From: JBALVT01 sp965262875
GTDB lineage: Bacteria > Pseudomonadota > Gammaproteobacteria > Pseudomonadales > Halieaceae
Length of the DNA: 64,000 nucleotides
NCBI GenBank assembly: GCA_965262875.1
Contig: OZ253569.1
Span: forward strand, 4,712,001-4,776,000
Reading direction: 5' to 3'
The position numbers and the translations under genes were made by a program. Position 1 is the first letter of the stretch. The number at the start of each line of letters is the position of its first letter. Below are positions 34,601-43,273 of the stretch, piece after piece. The notes beneath the pieces are model-generated. The model was not told the DNA's origin. It saw only the letters and a program-made list of their open reading frames with translations, and made no database searches.

Positions 34601-36154
34601 TTATAAGAATTTTGGAGAATGCGTTAAGTTCCACTGTGAGGCTTGCTCATAGGCATAAGCAATTTTCAGTACGGCCAGGTCGGCGTGCCGGCGACCCATA
34701 ATTTGCAAACCCATGGGTCGTCCTTCTTTTCCAAATCCTGCGGGAACATTGATCACCGGGCAGCCTGAAAGCGTGCCGGGAATAACAACCTCCATCCAGC
34801 GATGATAGGCGTCCATGCTTTTACCTGCTATCTCATTAGGCCAGTGTATATTCGCATCAAATGGAAACACCTGTGCCGTAGGGAGAACCAAGAAATCGTA
34901 TTGCTCGAAAGCGTGCAGCAGAGCTTTGTACCATTCAGAGCGGGCAATAGAAGCCTGGTAAACGTCGTCCGCACTCAGATTAAGCCCGCCTTCTGCCTCC
35001 CATACCGCTTCGGGCTTCAGGAGAGGCCGCATTTTTAGGTCTCTATACAAGGGGCCAACTTTCCCCAATACCAGCCAGTGGCGGAATGTAAGCCAGGTGT
35101 CCCACAGCTGCTCCATCGGGTAGCCAAGCTTTGCCTCGTCGACCTCACAGCCAATATCACCAAATATCTTTAACCCCTTCTGACAGACATCCATAACGCC
35201 TTCTTCCATTGGGAGATAGCCTTCGAAATCACCTAACCAACCAATCCGGGTTCCTGTAACGTCACTCTCAAGTGTCTGTGCAAACTGCTTGGTGTCTTGT
35301 TTTAAAGAGGTGGGCGCCGAGCTGTGATAGCCGGCGATCGTCGATAACAGCATCGCGGTATCTCGAACATTCCGGCCCATGGACCCGTTACAGGGCAGCT
35401 CCTCGATATACATGCCGCTCAACGGTACTCTTCCCGGTGTTGGGCGAAAGCCAATGACATTGTTGAAAGCCGCAGGGTTACGTAAAGACCCCATCAAGTC
35501 GCTGCCATCGGCAACAGGCAGCATTTTCAAAGCTAGCGCTACGGCTGCGCCTCCGCTGCTGCCACCGGCTGTACTTACACCATCGTAGGCGTTTAGCGTC
35601 GTGCCAAAAACCGGGTTATAAGTCTGTGAACCCAGTCCAAATTCCGGCACGTTGGTTTTGCCGATGATAACCGCGCCGCTCTTTTTAATCCGTTCGACAT
35701 GAATGGAATCACTGAGCGCTATATTCTCTTTAAAAAGGGGTGACCCCAGACTTGTTAGCAATCCGGTCGCATCAGCGAGGTCTTTCACCGCATGCGGAAA
35801 GCCGTGCATCCAGCCGTGATATTCACCACGGGACAACTCCCGATCACGTAGTTGCGCCTCTTCCATCAATTGCGAGTAATCGCGCATCGAAACAATGGCA
35901 TTGAATTTGGGATTGAGCCTGTCGATATGCGCAAGATACGCCTGCATGACTTCTACACACGATAGCCGCTTGTTACGAATAGCCCCGGACAACGCTAGGC
36001 CTGAGAGCGAAACAACTTCAGTCTCGCGCGAGGATTGCGCATTGCTTGCGGCAGACTGCCCCACAATTTCTTTTCCGCCGGCCAAACCCGGCACCATCAT
36101 CGTGGCAACTGCGGCAGAAGTATTGCTTAGAAAGGACCTGCGTGAATAGCGCAT
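34601..36154 (-). CDS. Amidase-signature hydrolase, Tat-exported
   Basis: The start at 36154 gives a twin-arginine signal (SRRSFL at residues 4-9, hydrophobic run to about 25) and a 517-residue product; a longer frame upstream to 36226 would bury the Tat signal. The amidase-signature catalytic residues are visible: Lys124 (HAVKD), cis-Ser199 in GGSSGGAAVALA, and nucleophile Ser223 in DLMGSLRNPA. The usual GSDIGGSIR is slightly changed to GSDLMGSLR. The family cleaves amides; substrate unknown. Stop at 34601-34603 lies 5 bp from the ISL3 end, so the C-terminus may just have been spared or slightly altered. The Tat signal places it in the periplasm, in a complementary position to the penicillin-acylase-type lipoprotein. 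Confidence 0.88.
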   Translation of the reverse strand: MRYSRRSFLSNTSAAVATMMVPGLAGGKEIVGQSAASNAQSSRETEVVSLSGLALSGAIRNKRLSCVEVMQAYLAHIDRLNPKFNAIVSMRDYSQLMEEAQLRDRELSRGEYHGWMHGFPHAVKDLADATGLLTSLGSPLFKENIALSDSIHVERIKKSGAVIIGKTNVPEFGLGSQTYNPVFGTTLNAYDGVSTAGGSSGGAAVALALKMLPVADGSDLMGSLRNPAAFNNVIGFRPTPGRVPLSGMYIEELPCNGSMGRNVRDTAMLLSTIAGYHSSAPTSLKQDTKQFAQTLESDVTGTRIGWLGDFEGYLPMEEGVMDVCQKGLKIFGDIGCEVDEAKLGYPMEQLWDTWLTFRHWLVLGKVGPLYRDLKMRPLLKPEAVWEAEGGLNLSADDVYQASIARSEWYKALLHAFEQYDFLVLPTAQVFPFDANIHWPNEIAGKSMDAYHRWMEVVIPGTLSGCPVINVPAGFGKEGRPMGLQIMGRRHADLAVLKIAYAYEQASQWNLTHSPKFL

Positions 36155-36249
36155 TGGCTTAGCCTTTTTGTGTCGCCGATGGAATAACTCATCAACAATA
36201 TTATCCTTCCACGCCGGCATCAACAACTCTTTGAGCCAAACATCAACTA

Positions 36250-37404
36250 GTGTAGGTCGTCAAACAGTTTGTAACTTATTAAGTTTCTCTCTGCCACGCT
36301 TCACTTTCTCCAATATGTCACTCGCGGATTTGGTCCAGATATAAGGCGCTGGCGCTTGATTATGAGTCTCAATGAACGCCATGACTGTTTGCTCAAGTTC
36401 TTCCACACTGCTAAAGACACCTCGTTTCAATTGCTTTTCAGTTAGCTCCCGAAAAAACCGCTCCACCATGTTTAACCACGATGCGCTGGTTGGCGTAAAG
36501 TGCACATGGAATCGCTGGTGATATTTCAGCCAGCTTTTTACCTTCGGGTGCTTATGTGTGGCGTAGTTGTCACAGATAATATGAATCTCTTTATCCTTGG
36601 GCGTCGACTTATTTATTTGGCGGAGAAACTTCAACCATTCTTGATGGCGATGCCGTTCGGCGCAGGTACCTAACACTTCCCCTGTCAAGATGTTCAATGC
36701 CGCAAACAAGGTCGTGGTGCCATGACGTTTATAGTCATGGGTCATTGTCGCCGCCCTGCCTTTTTTCATCGGCAAGCCCGGCTGCGTTCTATCCAGTGCT
36801 TGTATCTGACTCTTTTCATCACAACTGAAAACAATGGCATTTTCTGGCGGTGATAAGTAAAGGCCGACGATTGCCTCCAACTTCTCGGCAAACTCTTTAT
36901 CGTTCGATACCTTGAATGTATTTATTCGGTGTGGCTTCAAACCGTGGCTTTTCCATATCCTGCCCACCGAGGACATGCTAATGCCGGCCTTATCTGCCAT
37001 GAGACGCTGGCTCCAATGCGTAGCGTTTTCCGGTGTCTCTTGCATCGTGAGTCTGATCACCTGTGCAACCTTGCGTGAACTGATTTTCGGTTTTCGCCCT
37101 GGCCGATACGCATCCTGGCTGATGCCTTCGACTCCACTGTCTGCATAGCGTTCTCGCCAGCGGCCAGCTTTCTGTCTCGTAATGCCCAGTTCAAAACCGA
37201 TCTCTTCATTGGTCATGCCCTTGCCGGCCAGAAGAACAATTCGCGAACGCTCCGCCAATCGGACCGAGACAGAACGCGATTTAGATAACTTACTCAAACC
37301 CAAAACTTCGTCATCAGACAAAACAATTTCTACTGCAACACGCACGACAAGCTCTACTATATAGGGAAGAGACTATATGGTACACTATTTATGACGACCT
37401 ACAC
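36250..37404 (-). mobile_element. IS630-family element, full length
   Basis: A 1155-bp element bounded by GTGTAGGTCGTCA inverted ends and duplicated TA (36248-36249 and 37405-37406). It lies between the amidase gene and a winged-helix regulator gene. The remnant at 3216-3462 matches its 3' part. Confidence 0.95.
36260..37345 (-). CDS. IS630-family transposase
   Basis: The intact 361-residue transposase has an HTH part (MTNEEIGFELGITRQKAGRWRE) and a DDE core: FSCDEKSQIQALDRTQPG, IICDNYATHKH, and SWLNMVERFFRELTEKQ. It is the apparent source of the remnant upstream of the MalT-like gene. Confidence 0.95.
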   Translation of the reverse strand: MRVAVEIVLSDDEVLGLSKLSKSRSVSVRLAERSRIVLLAGKGMTNEEIGFELGITRQKAGRWRERYADSGVEGISQDAYRPGRKPKISSRKVAQVIRLTMQETPENATHWSQRLMADKAGISMSSVGRIWKSHGLKPHRINTFKVSNDKEFAEKLEAIVGLYLSPPENAIVFSCDEKSQIQALDRTQPGLPMKKGRAATMTHDYKRHGTTTLFAALNILTGEVLGTCAERHRHQEWLKFLRQINKSTPKDKEIHIICDNYATHKHPKVKSWLKYHQRFHVHFTPTSASWLNMVERFFRELTEKQLKRGVFSSVEELEQTVMAFIETHNQAPAPYIWTKSASDILEKVKRGREKLNKLQTV

Positions 37405-37498
37405 TAGCCTCTAATAGGGGGAGGTGACAAGGTGAGTGACGCTAGTTGCCAAAGCTCCTATAATCAAAACTTCTTAAGCTGTTAAAGGAAGTGTCCCA

Positions 37499-38044
37499 TT
37501 GACCTCCAAAAATAAACTCGACGGGCCTGTTTTAGACAAACGCTGGCATTTGGCACAAAGTGAAATGGAGCTCAATTTCACGGAGTTGGAGTTTTCTATT
37601 CTCCGAATCAGTGCCGCCTTTGATCGATGGCAAAAAGATTGTTTGGCGTGTTGTGTCGATGGGGGCCTATCGGGCACGGACAACGTGGTATTGCATATTA
37701 TTCGTATGCACGATCGCCCCAAAAGTATTTCTGAAGTCGCTCGTTTGATGAACCGCGACGACATTCCCAATTTACAGTACTCGCTGCGTAAGTTAACTAA
37801 ATCGGGCTTGATAGCGCGGGCCGGGAATGGCGATAGCAAACGTACGGCCGCCTACGAAGTAACCGAGGAGGGCACTCAGGCCAGTGATTTGTTTGCCCGG
37901 TTCCGGCGCGAGCTGCTGATAACCTTAACGGAATCGATCAAAGACCTGGATGTGGATATTTTGACGACCTGCAAAGTGCTAAACATTACTTCAGGGCTTT
38001 ACGATCACGCCTCTACGGTAGCCGCTTCGCACCGACACACTTAG
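37499..38044 (+). CDS. MarR-like winged-helix regulator
   Basis: The 181-residue protein shows a winged-helix core: DNVVLHIIRMHDRPKSISEV, NLQYSLRKLTKSGLI and an ARAGNGDSKRTAAYEVTEEG wing. It is the type annotated as winged-helix DNA-binding (MarR_2). TTG at 37499 is chosen because AAAGGAAG precedes it by 7-8 nt and no suitable ATG is nearby. It is convergent with the reductive-dehalogenase-like gene (11 bp apart), so it might regulate that gene or the catabolic operon. The IS630 at 36250-37404 ends 94 bp upstream of its start. Confidence 0.7.
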   Translation: MTSKNKLDGPVLDKRWHLAQSEMELNFTELEFSILRISAAFDRWQKDCLACCVDGGLSGTDNVVLHIIRMHDRPKSISEVARLMNRDDIPNLQYSLRKLTKSGLIARAGNGDSKRTAAYEVTEEGTQASDLFARFRRELLITLTESIKDLDVDILTTCKVLNITSGLYDHASTVAASHRHT

Positions 38045-38055
38045 CCCGGCAGTGA

Positions 38056-39015
38056 TCAGTTAGCGATGCGCTTCGAAAGCAGCTTTTCAGACAGTCCAGG
38101 GCCGCGTCCGGGTTTGGTCCAAGGGCAAACCTCAATACAGATACCGCAGCCGACGGTGGCGGTGAAGTAGGGTGCGCATTTGTCAAAGTCCACGTACCAT
38201 TTCTCCTCACCACGCACCATTTCCTTACTGTCGCCGATCGCATCTACCGGGCAGTCCAAAGTACAACGTCTGCAACCTATACACAGATCATCTACAGCAA
38301 TGTCGATGGGGCTATCCAATGCCAGTGGCAAATCGGTTAGTACTGTGGCGATACGCATGCCAGAACCGTATTCTTTACAGATGAGAGAACCGTGTTTTCC
38401 CAATTGCCCCAGTCCGGCGTCTATTGCCAGTGGAATATGTAGCAGATCAGCTCCCTCACAGTAAGCGCGGGCCCGCCACCCCAGAGATCTGATATGTTCC
38501 GCCAAAGATATTACAGTGCGGGAGATTTCCATATAGGCACGCATGGTTTCCGCACCAGCGCGATTAGTGGTGACATAGGCCATTTCCTCGCTGTCCATCG
38601 GCACCAACACGACGATGGCGGTGGGGTAATTTATTGTGCCGCCGCGATAAGTGGCCTGCTCGGTCATTGCAGTAATGCCTACCGTGCCCGCGCCAAATCC
38701 GATGGCGCGGGATTTAATGTCCTTGGCCATGGCGGATGAATCATCGACCGTTACTTTTGTTTTGGCGATGGGTCCATCAGCTTTGCGCAGCATCCAGCGA
38801 TTGACCAGATTCAGCCAATAGACTTTCAGAGGATTGATTAGCGCAAAGAAGTATTCCAGCTGACGCCACTCCAGTTCCCGCGCACCAGAGCCGTGAAAAA
38901 TTTGGGTAGCGGGTTGTTTTTCAGTAACGCCCAGGCCGTTAATAACGTTGCCCGAAAGGGGTTGCTCGCGATAGGCAAAGGGCAGTTCGGGGGAGGGGTA
39001 ATTTCTCTTTTTCAC
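38056..39015 (-). CDS. Reductive-dehalogenase-like Fe-S protein (QueG/RdhA-related)
   Basis: GTG at 39015, 2 nt after the upstream stop, gives a 319-residue protein. Two 4Fe-4S clusters are indicated: Cys245-x2-Cys248-x2-Cys251-x3-Cys255 and Cys280-x9-Cys290-x2-Cys293-x3-Cys297. The preceding domain (AGLGQLGKHGSLICKEYGSG, TDLPLALDSP) resembles epoxyqueuosine reductase and the RdhA catalytic region, both cobalamin enzymes. There is no Tat signal and the protein is shorter than respiratory dehalogenases, so it is probably cytoplasmic; dehalogenase activity is not shown. A 65-residue hydrophobic ORF precedes it. It lies at the distal end of the catabolic operon, separated from the alcohol dehydrogenase by ISL3. 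Confidence 0.75.
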   Translation of the reverse strand: MKKRNYPSPELPFAYREQPLSGNVINGLGVTEKQPATQIFHGSGARELEWRQLEYFFALINPLKVYWLNLVNRWMLRKADGPIAKTKVTVDDSSAMAKDIKSRAIGFGAGTVGITAMTEQATYRGGTINYPTAIVVLVPMDSEEMAYVTTNRAGAETMRAYMEISRTVISLAEHIRSLGWRARAYCEGADLLHIPLAIDAGLGQLGKHGSLICKEYGSGMRIATVLTDLPLALDSPIDIAVDDLCIGCRRCTLDCPVDAIGDSKEMVRGEEKWYVDFDKCAPYFTATVGCGICIEVCPWTKPGRGPGLSEKLLSKRIAN

Positions 39016-39017
39016 AG

Positions 39018-39215
39018 TCAGCCCTTGAACTGGTCTTCCAAAATAAGTGGCTCTTGAGAACGCTGGGCGCGACGATAGGCGATGCGCACCAATAGGCCTT
39101 TGCCTAGCCACAACCAGGCCTTGTGAAACAGCCAGAGCAGGAGTCGCAAGTCGCGGCGAAGCGCTTGCCAGCGGCTTGGGTTTTCGATGTAAAACTGGTC
39201 TTCAAAGGATGGCAT
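39018..39215 (-). CDS. Small hydrophobic protein (65 aa) paired with the RdhA-like protein
   Basis: ATG at 39215 to TGA at 39018-39020; the next gene starts 2 nt later. The peptide has an N-terminal soluble part (MPSFEDQFYIENPSRWQALR) and a Trp/Leu-rich stretch (LLLWLFHKAWLWLGKGLLV) that could be amphipathic or membrane-associated. I do not recognise the family. Respiratory dehalogenases have a separate small membrane anchor (RdhB); this protein has the position but only one weak segment, so the parallel is speculative. The coupling suggests a joint function. Confidence 0.55.
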   Translation of the reverse strand: MPSFEDQFYIENPSRWQALRRDLRLLLWLFHKAWLWLGKGLLVRIAYRRAQRSQEPLILEDQFKG

Positions 39216-39320
39216 TGCCGTTATTGTAGCCGCAAATAGGCGAGATGTAATGTCTGACTAAAGCTCTTGTCAATTGGGATCTTAGGGTGAGTGCATTTGA
39301 AGGTTAGGGAACCAATATGG

Positions 39321-40640
39321 GGTTCTTCCGAGTTTCCTATGGGTAAAAGCCAAACAATGGTCAAGAATGTGGTACAAGAGTCTTTTTTTATGGAGATATT
39401 CAAATGAAAGATACCGCGTTGTTTACTCAACTTTTGGGGCTTAGCGACCCATGGAAAATCACGGCTATTACTCCGGATCTGACCGACAAATCAATTACCC
39501 TCCAGATAGATTGGCCAAAGGGAACGAAAGGCGCGTGTAGTGTCTGCCATGCCCTTTGTTCGGTTTACGACCATCGTGAGCAACGCACATGGCGACACCT
39601 TGATACGATGCAGTTCAAGACGCAGTTAGTTGCTCAGGTTCCGCGTATTCATTGTAAAGCGCATGGAATCAAAAGCCTGAAAGTACCGTGGGCAGATACG
39701 CAGGCACGCTTTACGCATTTATTTGAGCGTTTCGCTATTGATGTGCTGTCGGCTGCCAGCAACAAGACACAGGCCGCAAAACTACTTGGTTTGTCGTGGG
39801 ATGAGGTGCATCATATTCAATCCCGAGCAGTGAAAAGAGGGATGGACAGACGCTCTGTTGAGGAAGTGAAACACCTTGGCATCGATGAAAAAAGTTTTCG
39901 CAAGGGGCAATCCTATGCCAGCCTGCTGTACGATTTGAATGCGTCCAGAGTGCTTGAGGTCGTGGCAGATAGAACGACGGAATCGGCAACCGCATTGCTG
40001 TCCACGCTTCCAGAACAGCAGCGTAATGAAGTAGCTGCTGTTGCCGTGGATATGTGGGTTCCATTTATGACGGCAGTTGAGGCGACTTTACCGAACGCCG
40101 CCATTGTTCACGACAAGTTTCATATCGTCAGTTATCTTACAAAAATGGTTGACCAAGTCAGGCGCAAAGAAAATAAAACATTAAGAGCCGCCGGTATCAA
40201 TGACCTGGTCGGGTCTCGCTATACCTGGTTACGCAATCCCGACAACTGGAGTGAAAAAGATGAAGCCACTTTTTATGGCCTTCAATCAAAGGGGTTGAAG
40301 GTTGCCCGAGCCTGGGCAATCAAAGAGACGCTGCTTGACCTGTGGACTTACAGCTACGATAAACCAGCCCGGGCGTTCTTTAAGAAATGGTACTGGTGGG
40401 CGACACATTCACGTCTAAAGCCGATCATATCAGTCGCCAAGATGCTAAAGAAACATCTCGACAACATAATGACTTACTTGAAACATCGCATCACCAATGC
40501 GACCGCAGAAGGATTTAATTCAAAGATTCAGACAATAAAATCGGCTGCCCGAGGATTTAGAAACTTCGAAAACTATCGAGTTTCAATTCTGTTCCACTGT
40601 GGAAAACTCAACCTCTACCCACAGGATTCCCAGTAGAACC
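39321..40640 (+). mobile_element. ISL3-family element, full length with target duplication
   Basis: A complete 1320-bp copy from GGTTCTTCCGAG to CAGTAGAACC, flanked by the 8-bp duplication CAATATGG (39313-39320 and 40641-40648). The insertion lies in the last codons of the alcohol dehydrogenase gene. Confidence 0.95.
39404..40636 (+). CDS. ISL3-family transposase
   Basis: The intact 410-residue transposase differs from the copy at 33280-34512 in a handful of residues (GLSDPW versus GLGDPW; KVPWAD versus KVSWAD; FFKKWYWW versus FFKKGYWW). It carries the same zinc-finger and DDE features. Confidence 0.95.
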   Translation: MKDTALFTQLLGLSDPWKITAITPDLTDKSITLQIDWPKGTKGACSVCHALCSVYDHREQRTWRHLDTMQFKTQLVAQVPRIHCKAHGIKSLKVPWADTQARFTHLFERFAIDVLSAASNKTQAAKLLGLSWDEVHHIQSRAVKRGMDRRSVEEVKHLGIDEKSFRKGQSYASLLYDLNASRVLEVVADRTTESATALLSTLPEQQRNEVAAVAVDMWVPFMTAVEATLPNAAIVHDKFHIVSYLTKMVDQVRRKENKTLRAAGINDLVGSRYTWLRNPDNWSEKDEATFYGLQSKGLKVARAWAIKETLLDLWTYSYDKPARAFFKKWYWWATHSRLKPIISVAKMLKKHLDNIMTYLKHRITNATAEGFNSKIQTIKSAARGFRNFENYRVSILFHCGKLNLYPQDSQ

Positions 40641-41732
40641 CAATATGGCTTTGATAACGATTCCGTTTTCTAAATCCTCAACAGCACGATTAATTTCTGT
40701 GAATGGATAGTAAGTGACTAGCTGATCGATTGGGAATAGTCCCTGGGCATACAGTGCAACCAGTTTTGGAATAAACTCATCGGGAATACTATCACCCTCT
40801 ATAATTCCTTTGACTGTGCGTCCAAACATTATGCTGTTCATATCTAGGCTAACCTCAGTCTCAGCCGGAGCTGCGCCCACTAAACCGCAAACGCCTGTAA
40901 CCGTAAGAGAATCTACTGCTTGGCGAAAAACAGCAGGCAACGCCGTGCATTCAAGTGAATAGTCTGCGCCTCCTTCAGTTATCTCGGTTACGGTTGCAAC
41001 CACGTCCATATCCGCAGTAGTGGGGTTCAGGGTATGAGTAGCGCCTAAAGATTCGGCTTGCGCCAATCGCGCTGAATTAATATCGATCGCAATAATGAGA
41101 CGACAACCCACAACTTTCGCTGCCATTATCGCCGACAAACCCACCGCACCACAGCCAAACACCGCAATGCTGGAACCGGATTCGGCGGCGAAGGTGTTCA
41201 TCACGGCACCAGAGCCGGTCTGAAACCCACATCCCAGTGGCCCAAGTAACTCTAAAGGTACATCTTTGCTCACCTTAACCGTATTGCTTTCGCTTGCTAA
41301 AGCGAAATTAGCAAAAGACGATTGCCCAAAAAAGTTTCCATGCACTGTCGCATCACTTTTTTTCAAGGTGCAAGAACCGTCATCGCGGACACCGGTAAAG
41401 TTATTTTCAAAAATTTTAAGACAATGGCTAGGATCATCACGAACACAGTTACGGCAACCACCGCAAGTCTTGTAGCTCAGCACAACATGATCGCCTGGCC
41501 GTACCTTAGTGACATCTGAACCCACCGCTTCGACAACGCCGGACCCCTCGTGTCCAAGCACCGATGGCAGCGGAATTGGATACATCAAATCCCGACAGCT
41601 GAGGTCGGTGTGACAAATTCCAACACCAGCGATACGCACAAGGACTTCGTCAGCGCGGGGGCTATCCAGTTCCAGCTCCTCGAGTAAAAACTGTCCAGAC
41701 TGTTCTCGTATTACCGCGGCAGTGACTTCCAT
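40608..41732 (-). CDS. Zinc-dependent aryl/alkyl alcohol dehydrogenase, 3' end remodelled by ISL3
   Basis: A 374-residue class III-like MDR. The catalytic zinc site is visible as Cys40 (GICHTD) and His61 (GHEGSG), the structural zinc site as Cys90, Cys93, Cys96 and Cys104 (YKTCGGCRNC...HC), and the Rossmann motif as VFGCGAVGLSA. It resembles NAD-dependent benzyl/aryl alcohol dehydrogenases. The last native codons (…KAILVP-stop, recoverable from the far side of ISL3) are replaced by an IS-encoded tail GSTGNPVGRG. The change affects only the extreme C-terminus, so activity may persist. It converts an alcohol to an aldehyde, the substrate for the aldehyde dehydrogenase gene 56 bp upstream. Confidence 0.9.
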   Translation of the reverse strand: MEVTAAVIREQSGQFLLEELELDSPRADEVLVRIAGVGICHTDLSCRDLMYPIPLPSVLGHEGSGVVEAVGSDVTKVRPGDHVVLSYKTCGGCRNCVRDDPSHCLKIFENNFTGVRDDGSCTLKKSDATVHGNFFGQSSFANFALASESNTVKVSKDVPLELLGPLGCGFQTGSGAVMNTFAAESGSSIAVFGCGAVGLSAIMAAKVVGCRLIIAIDINSARLAQAESLGATHTLNPTTADMDVVATVTEITEGGADYSLECTALPAVFRQAVDSLTVTGVCGLVGAAPAETEVSLDMNSIMFGRTVKGIIEGDSIPDEFIPKLVALYAQGLFPIDQLVTYYPFTEINRAVEDLENGIVIKAILGSTGNPVGRG

Positions 41733-41788
41733 AAGTTCTTCCTACTTAATAACAAACAACTAAATACAGTGTTGACGATAACGTAAAT

Positions 41789-43234
41789 TCACCGCCCCTG
41801 TTTGCCCATGCGAATCGTTATCCATTTCCACTGGGTCAAAATGTCCAGATCGGCTTCTGTACCCTCGCGACCGTGGCCACTGAGTCCCTGGCCCCCAAAG
41901 GGCGGGCAGGGCTCATCCTGGATGGTGGGGCGATTGATGTGTACGGCGCCGGACTGCGCGCGGTGAGCCATGTCGAGTGCGGTGTCTATATCCCGAGTAA
42001 AAACGGAAAAGCTGAGACCGTAAACCGTGTCATTAGCCAGGTCCATTGCTTCATCGATCTCATCGAAAACGTACAGGGACGTCACGGGACCGAAGGTCTC
42101 ATCTCGGCAGACCTCCATTTCTTGTGTGACGCCACTGAAAATTGTGGGCTGGCAGCGATTGCCTTCCCAGTCTCCGCCGGCCAGCACCGTAACGCCTTTA
42201 CTCTTGGCATCGCTAATGTGGCGGCGCACTCTTTCCCGTTGCCGCTCACTAATAATAGGACCGACAAAGGTTTCTGGACTTCGCAGGTCGCCCATTCCGG
42301 CTTGCCCAGAGGCGGCTATAAATCTCTCCGTAAATTCTTCGGCTATGCCCCGCTGTAGATAAATACGACTTGAGGCCATGCACGCCTGCCCCTGGAAGAA
42401 GAAGGTGCCTAACGCCGCCGCCTGCACTGCCTCATCCAGATCGGCGTCATCCAGAACGATCATCGGGCTTTTGCCGCCGAGTTCCAAAGTGACGGGTGTA
42501 AGGCTTTTTGCTGCCAGTTCGGCAACGTGGGTGCCCACTCGCGGAGAGCCGCAAAAAGTAATGCTTTTGACTTTTTCATGGGTGGTGAGTACATCGCCAA
42601 TTTCGAAAGGGTTGCCCGTGACCACATTAAACAAGCCCGATGGTACGCCTGCTTCATGCAGAGTTTGGGCAAAGCGCAGTGAGACCTGGGCGGAAAACTC
42701 CGAGGGCATGAGCACCACTGCGTTACCGCAAGCTAGTGGCATCGCGCCCTGTTTGCTGACCTTAAGCAGGGGGACATTAAAGGGTGAAATCGCCGCGACT
42801 ACGCCTACAGGCTCGCGTATTGCCATACTGTAAACGCCAGGATAGTCTGAGGGGATAATATCGCCTCGCAGGTTGCGCGGTACTCCCGCTGCTGCTCGCA
42901 GTGCGCTAATGCAATAGGCCACCTCAAATTCTGCTTTACTCAGGGGCGAGCCCACTTCGTCGACCAGAATATCAAGGTACTCCCGGGCGTCGCGCTCGAC
43001 CAACATTGCCGCATTCATAAACCAGACTTCGCGGTCTTTCGCCAACAGGTGTTTATTTGCCTCGAAGGCTGCGTGGGCAACCTTAATAGCCTCATCCATG
43101 TCCTGTGCTGTGGCCTCTGCGACACGGCTGTAGAGCGAATCGTCCATGGGGTTAAGGTCGTCGAAGTATTTACCCGATGACGGTTCTCTGTGTTCGCCAC
43201 CGATCCAAAGTTGGGACTGTTTTACATCACTCAT
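41789..43234 (-). CDS. Aldehyde dehydrogenase (vanillin/benzaldehyde-type)
   Basis: A 481-residue NAD(P)-dependent enzyme with the ALDH catalytic set: Asn153 (SPFNVP), Glu251 (LELGGKSP) and Cys285 (GQACMAS). It resembles vanillin, salicylaldehyde and benzaldehyde dehydrogenases. The conserved nucleotide-binding Lys of the KPSE motif is Met here (LMPSEF, residues 175-180), which is known to vary among aromatic members but should affect cofactor preference. The start at 43234 lies 39 bp after the Rieske beta gene stop. Its role would be oxidation of an aldehyde released by the upstream retro-aldol step or alcohol dehydrogenase. Confidence 0.9.
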   Translation of the reverse strand: MSDVKQSQLWIGGEHREPSSGKYFDDLNPMDDSLYSRVAEATAQDMDEAIKVAHAAFEANKHLLAKDREVWFMNAAMLVERDAREYLDILVDEVGSPLSKAEFEVAYCISALRAAAGVPRNLRGDIIPSDYPGVYSMAIREPVGVVAAISPFNVPLLKVSKQGAMPLACGNAVVLMPSEFSAQVSLRFAQTLHEAGVPSGLFNVVTGNPFEIGDVLTTHEKVKSITFCGSPRVGTHVAELAAKSLTPVTLELGGKSPMIVLDDADLDEAVQAAALGTFFFQGQACMASSRIYLQRGIAEEFTERFIAASGQAGMGDLRSPETFVGPIISERQRERVRRHISDAKSKGVTVLAGGDWEGNRCQPTIFSGVTQEMEVCRDETFGPVTSLYVFDEIDEAMDLANDTVYGLSFSVFTRDIDTALDMAHRAQSGAVHINRPTIQDEPCPPFGGQGLSGHGREGTEADLDILTQWKWITIRMGKQGR

Positions 43235-43273
43235 TAAAAAACCTCAGTTATTATTGGCTGTCGAATAGACTCT

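Noticed and set aside
34601..36226. Longer amidase start at 36226
   Set aside because: It would place about 24 residues before the SRRSFL Tat motif; ATG 36154 puts the motif at the N-terminus with AAGG upstream.
38056..39015. Annotation as respiratory reductive dehalogenase
   Set aside because: No Tat signal, short length, and no clear membrane anchor; only the Fe-S and QueG/RdhA-like core is supported.
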